23,222 nucleotides of DNA, taken from UBA2767 sp964194535. GTDB taxonomy: Bacteria; Pseudomonadota; Alphaproteobacteria; Rhizobiales; Methyloligellaceae. The translations under genes were made by a program, and so were the position numbers. Below, piece by piece: positions 23,105 to 23,222 of this stretch. The notes beneath the pieces were generated by a model. The model saw nothing but the letters and a program-made list of their open reading frames with translations, did no database searches and was not told the DNA's origin. Location: assembly GCA_964194535.1 (NCBI GenBank), contig CAXMMX010000038.1, positions 1 to 23,222 of the forward strand, in the 5' to 3' direction. How positions within the stretch are numbered: the first letter of the stretch is position 1; each line of letters opens with the position of its first letter.

Positions 23105-23222
23105 TACCGCCCTCAAAAGTTACCGCCGGTGTGAATATGATAGTGCGCCGCGTTACAGCCTTCCGGGGACGGGCTTCTGGCGCAAGCGCAATACAGCCCG
23201 GCTCGAGGCTCGAAGCAAGCCC

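Noticed and set aside
23137..23222. Possible gene ends at the right edge: a plus-strand frame from ATG 23137 and a minus-strand frame ending at 23153
   Set aside because: Both are open to the window end, but each is under 30 codons, lacks a good ribosome site, and matches nothing I know; GC-rich DNA is often open by chance.

Overview
The window looks like a chromosomal segment of an alphaproteobacterium, probably Rhizobiales-like; a genus cannot be named from it. The evidence is a SAM-II riboswitch upstream of metZ, the long two-domain form of dCTP deaminase beside it, an AapJ-type amino-acid binding protein, and moderately high GC with gene ends packed closely together. It is mostly housekeeping and accessory chromosome, with one end of a mobile element at the left edge.

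Layout. Bases 1-1741 are the end of an integrated element: a zinc-finger protein whose start lies outside the window, then a tyrosine recombinase behind a very strong Shine-Dalgarno. From about 1742 to 1850 lies the likely element/chromosome junction. Bases 2065-5991 carry an MFS exporter, a secreted four-EF-hand protein with a clear terminator, a DUF1194 (von Willebrand A-like) secreted protein on the minus strand, and a membrane sterol desaturase/fatty acid hydroxylase-family enzyme that overlaps tail to tail with a periplasmic solute-binding protein (5967-6821, minus). Bases 6822-7196 hold an AT-rich stretch with short direct repeats and the decayed C-terminal end of a glycosyltransferase. 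Then come a small ABM-type monooxygenase, an orphan receiver-domain protein, a hotdog thioesterase and tRNA-Gly(CCC).

Bases 8922-12618 hold a radical SAM enzyme with a cysteine-rich SPASM-like tail, a 31-residue membrane protein behind an FNR/FixK-like box, dCTP deaminase, and metZ. metZ has a fully readable regulatory leader: promoter, SAM-II aptamer, intrinsic terminator, then the gene. Bases 12765-18647 hold a TrkH potassium channel subunit and, converging with it, a two-gene RND efflux operon (adaptor then pump, coupled by a GTGA overlap). The operon is headed by a perfect inverted repeat and a perfect 13-bp tandem repeat. Bases 18827-23104 hold an orphan AapJ-like binding protein, an acetylornithine deacetylase-like peptidase starting with TTG, a D-2-hydroxyacid dehydrogenase, and a converging EamA-type transporter.

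The clearest functional unit is sulfur amino-acid control: SAM made from the methionine pathway should bind the leader RNA and stop transcription before metZ. The efflux operon is a second unit with its own candidate operator. The 18827-22160 group could form an amino-acid scavenging set, but only by position. I see no CRISPR array, insertion sequence, defence island or clearly new multi-gene system. The less ordinary items are the FNR-box micro-protein, the radical SAM/SPASM-like enzyme without a visible substrate peptide, the efflux control region, the glycosyltransferase remnant beside the repeats, and the element junction.
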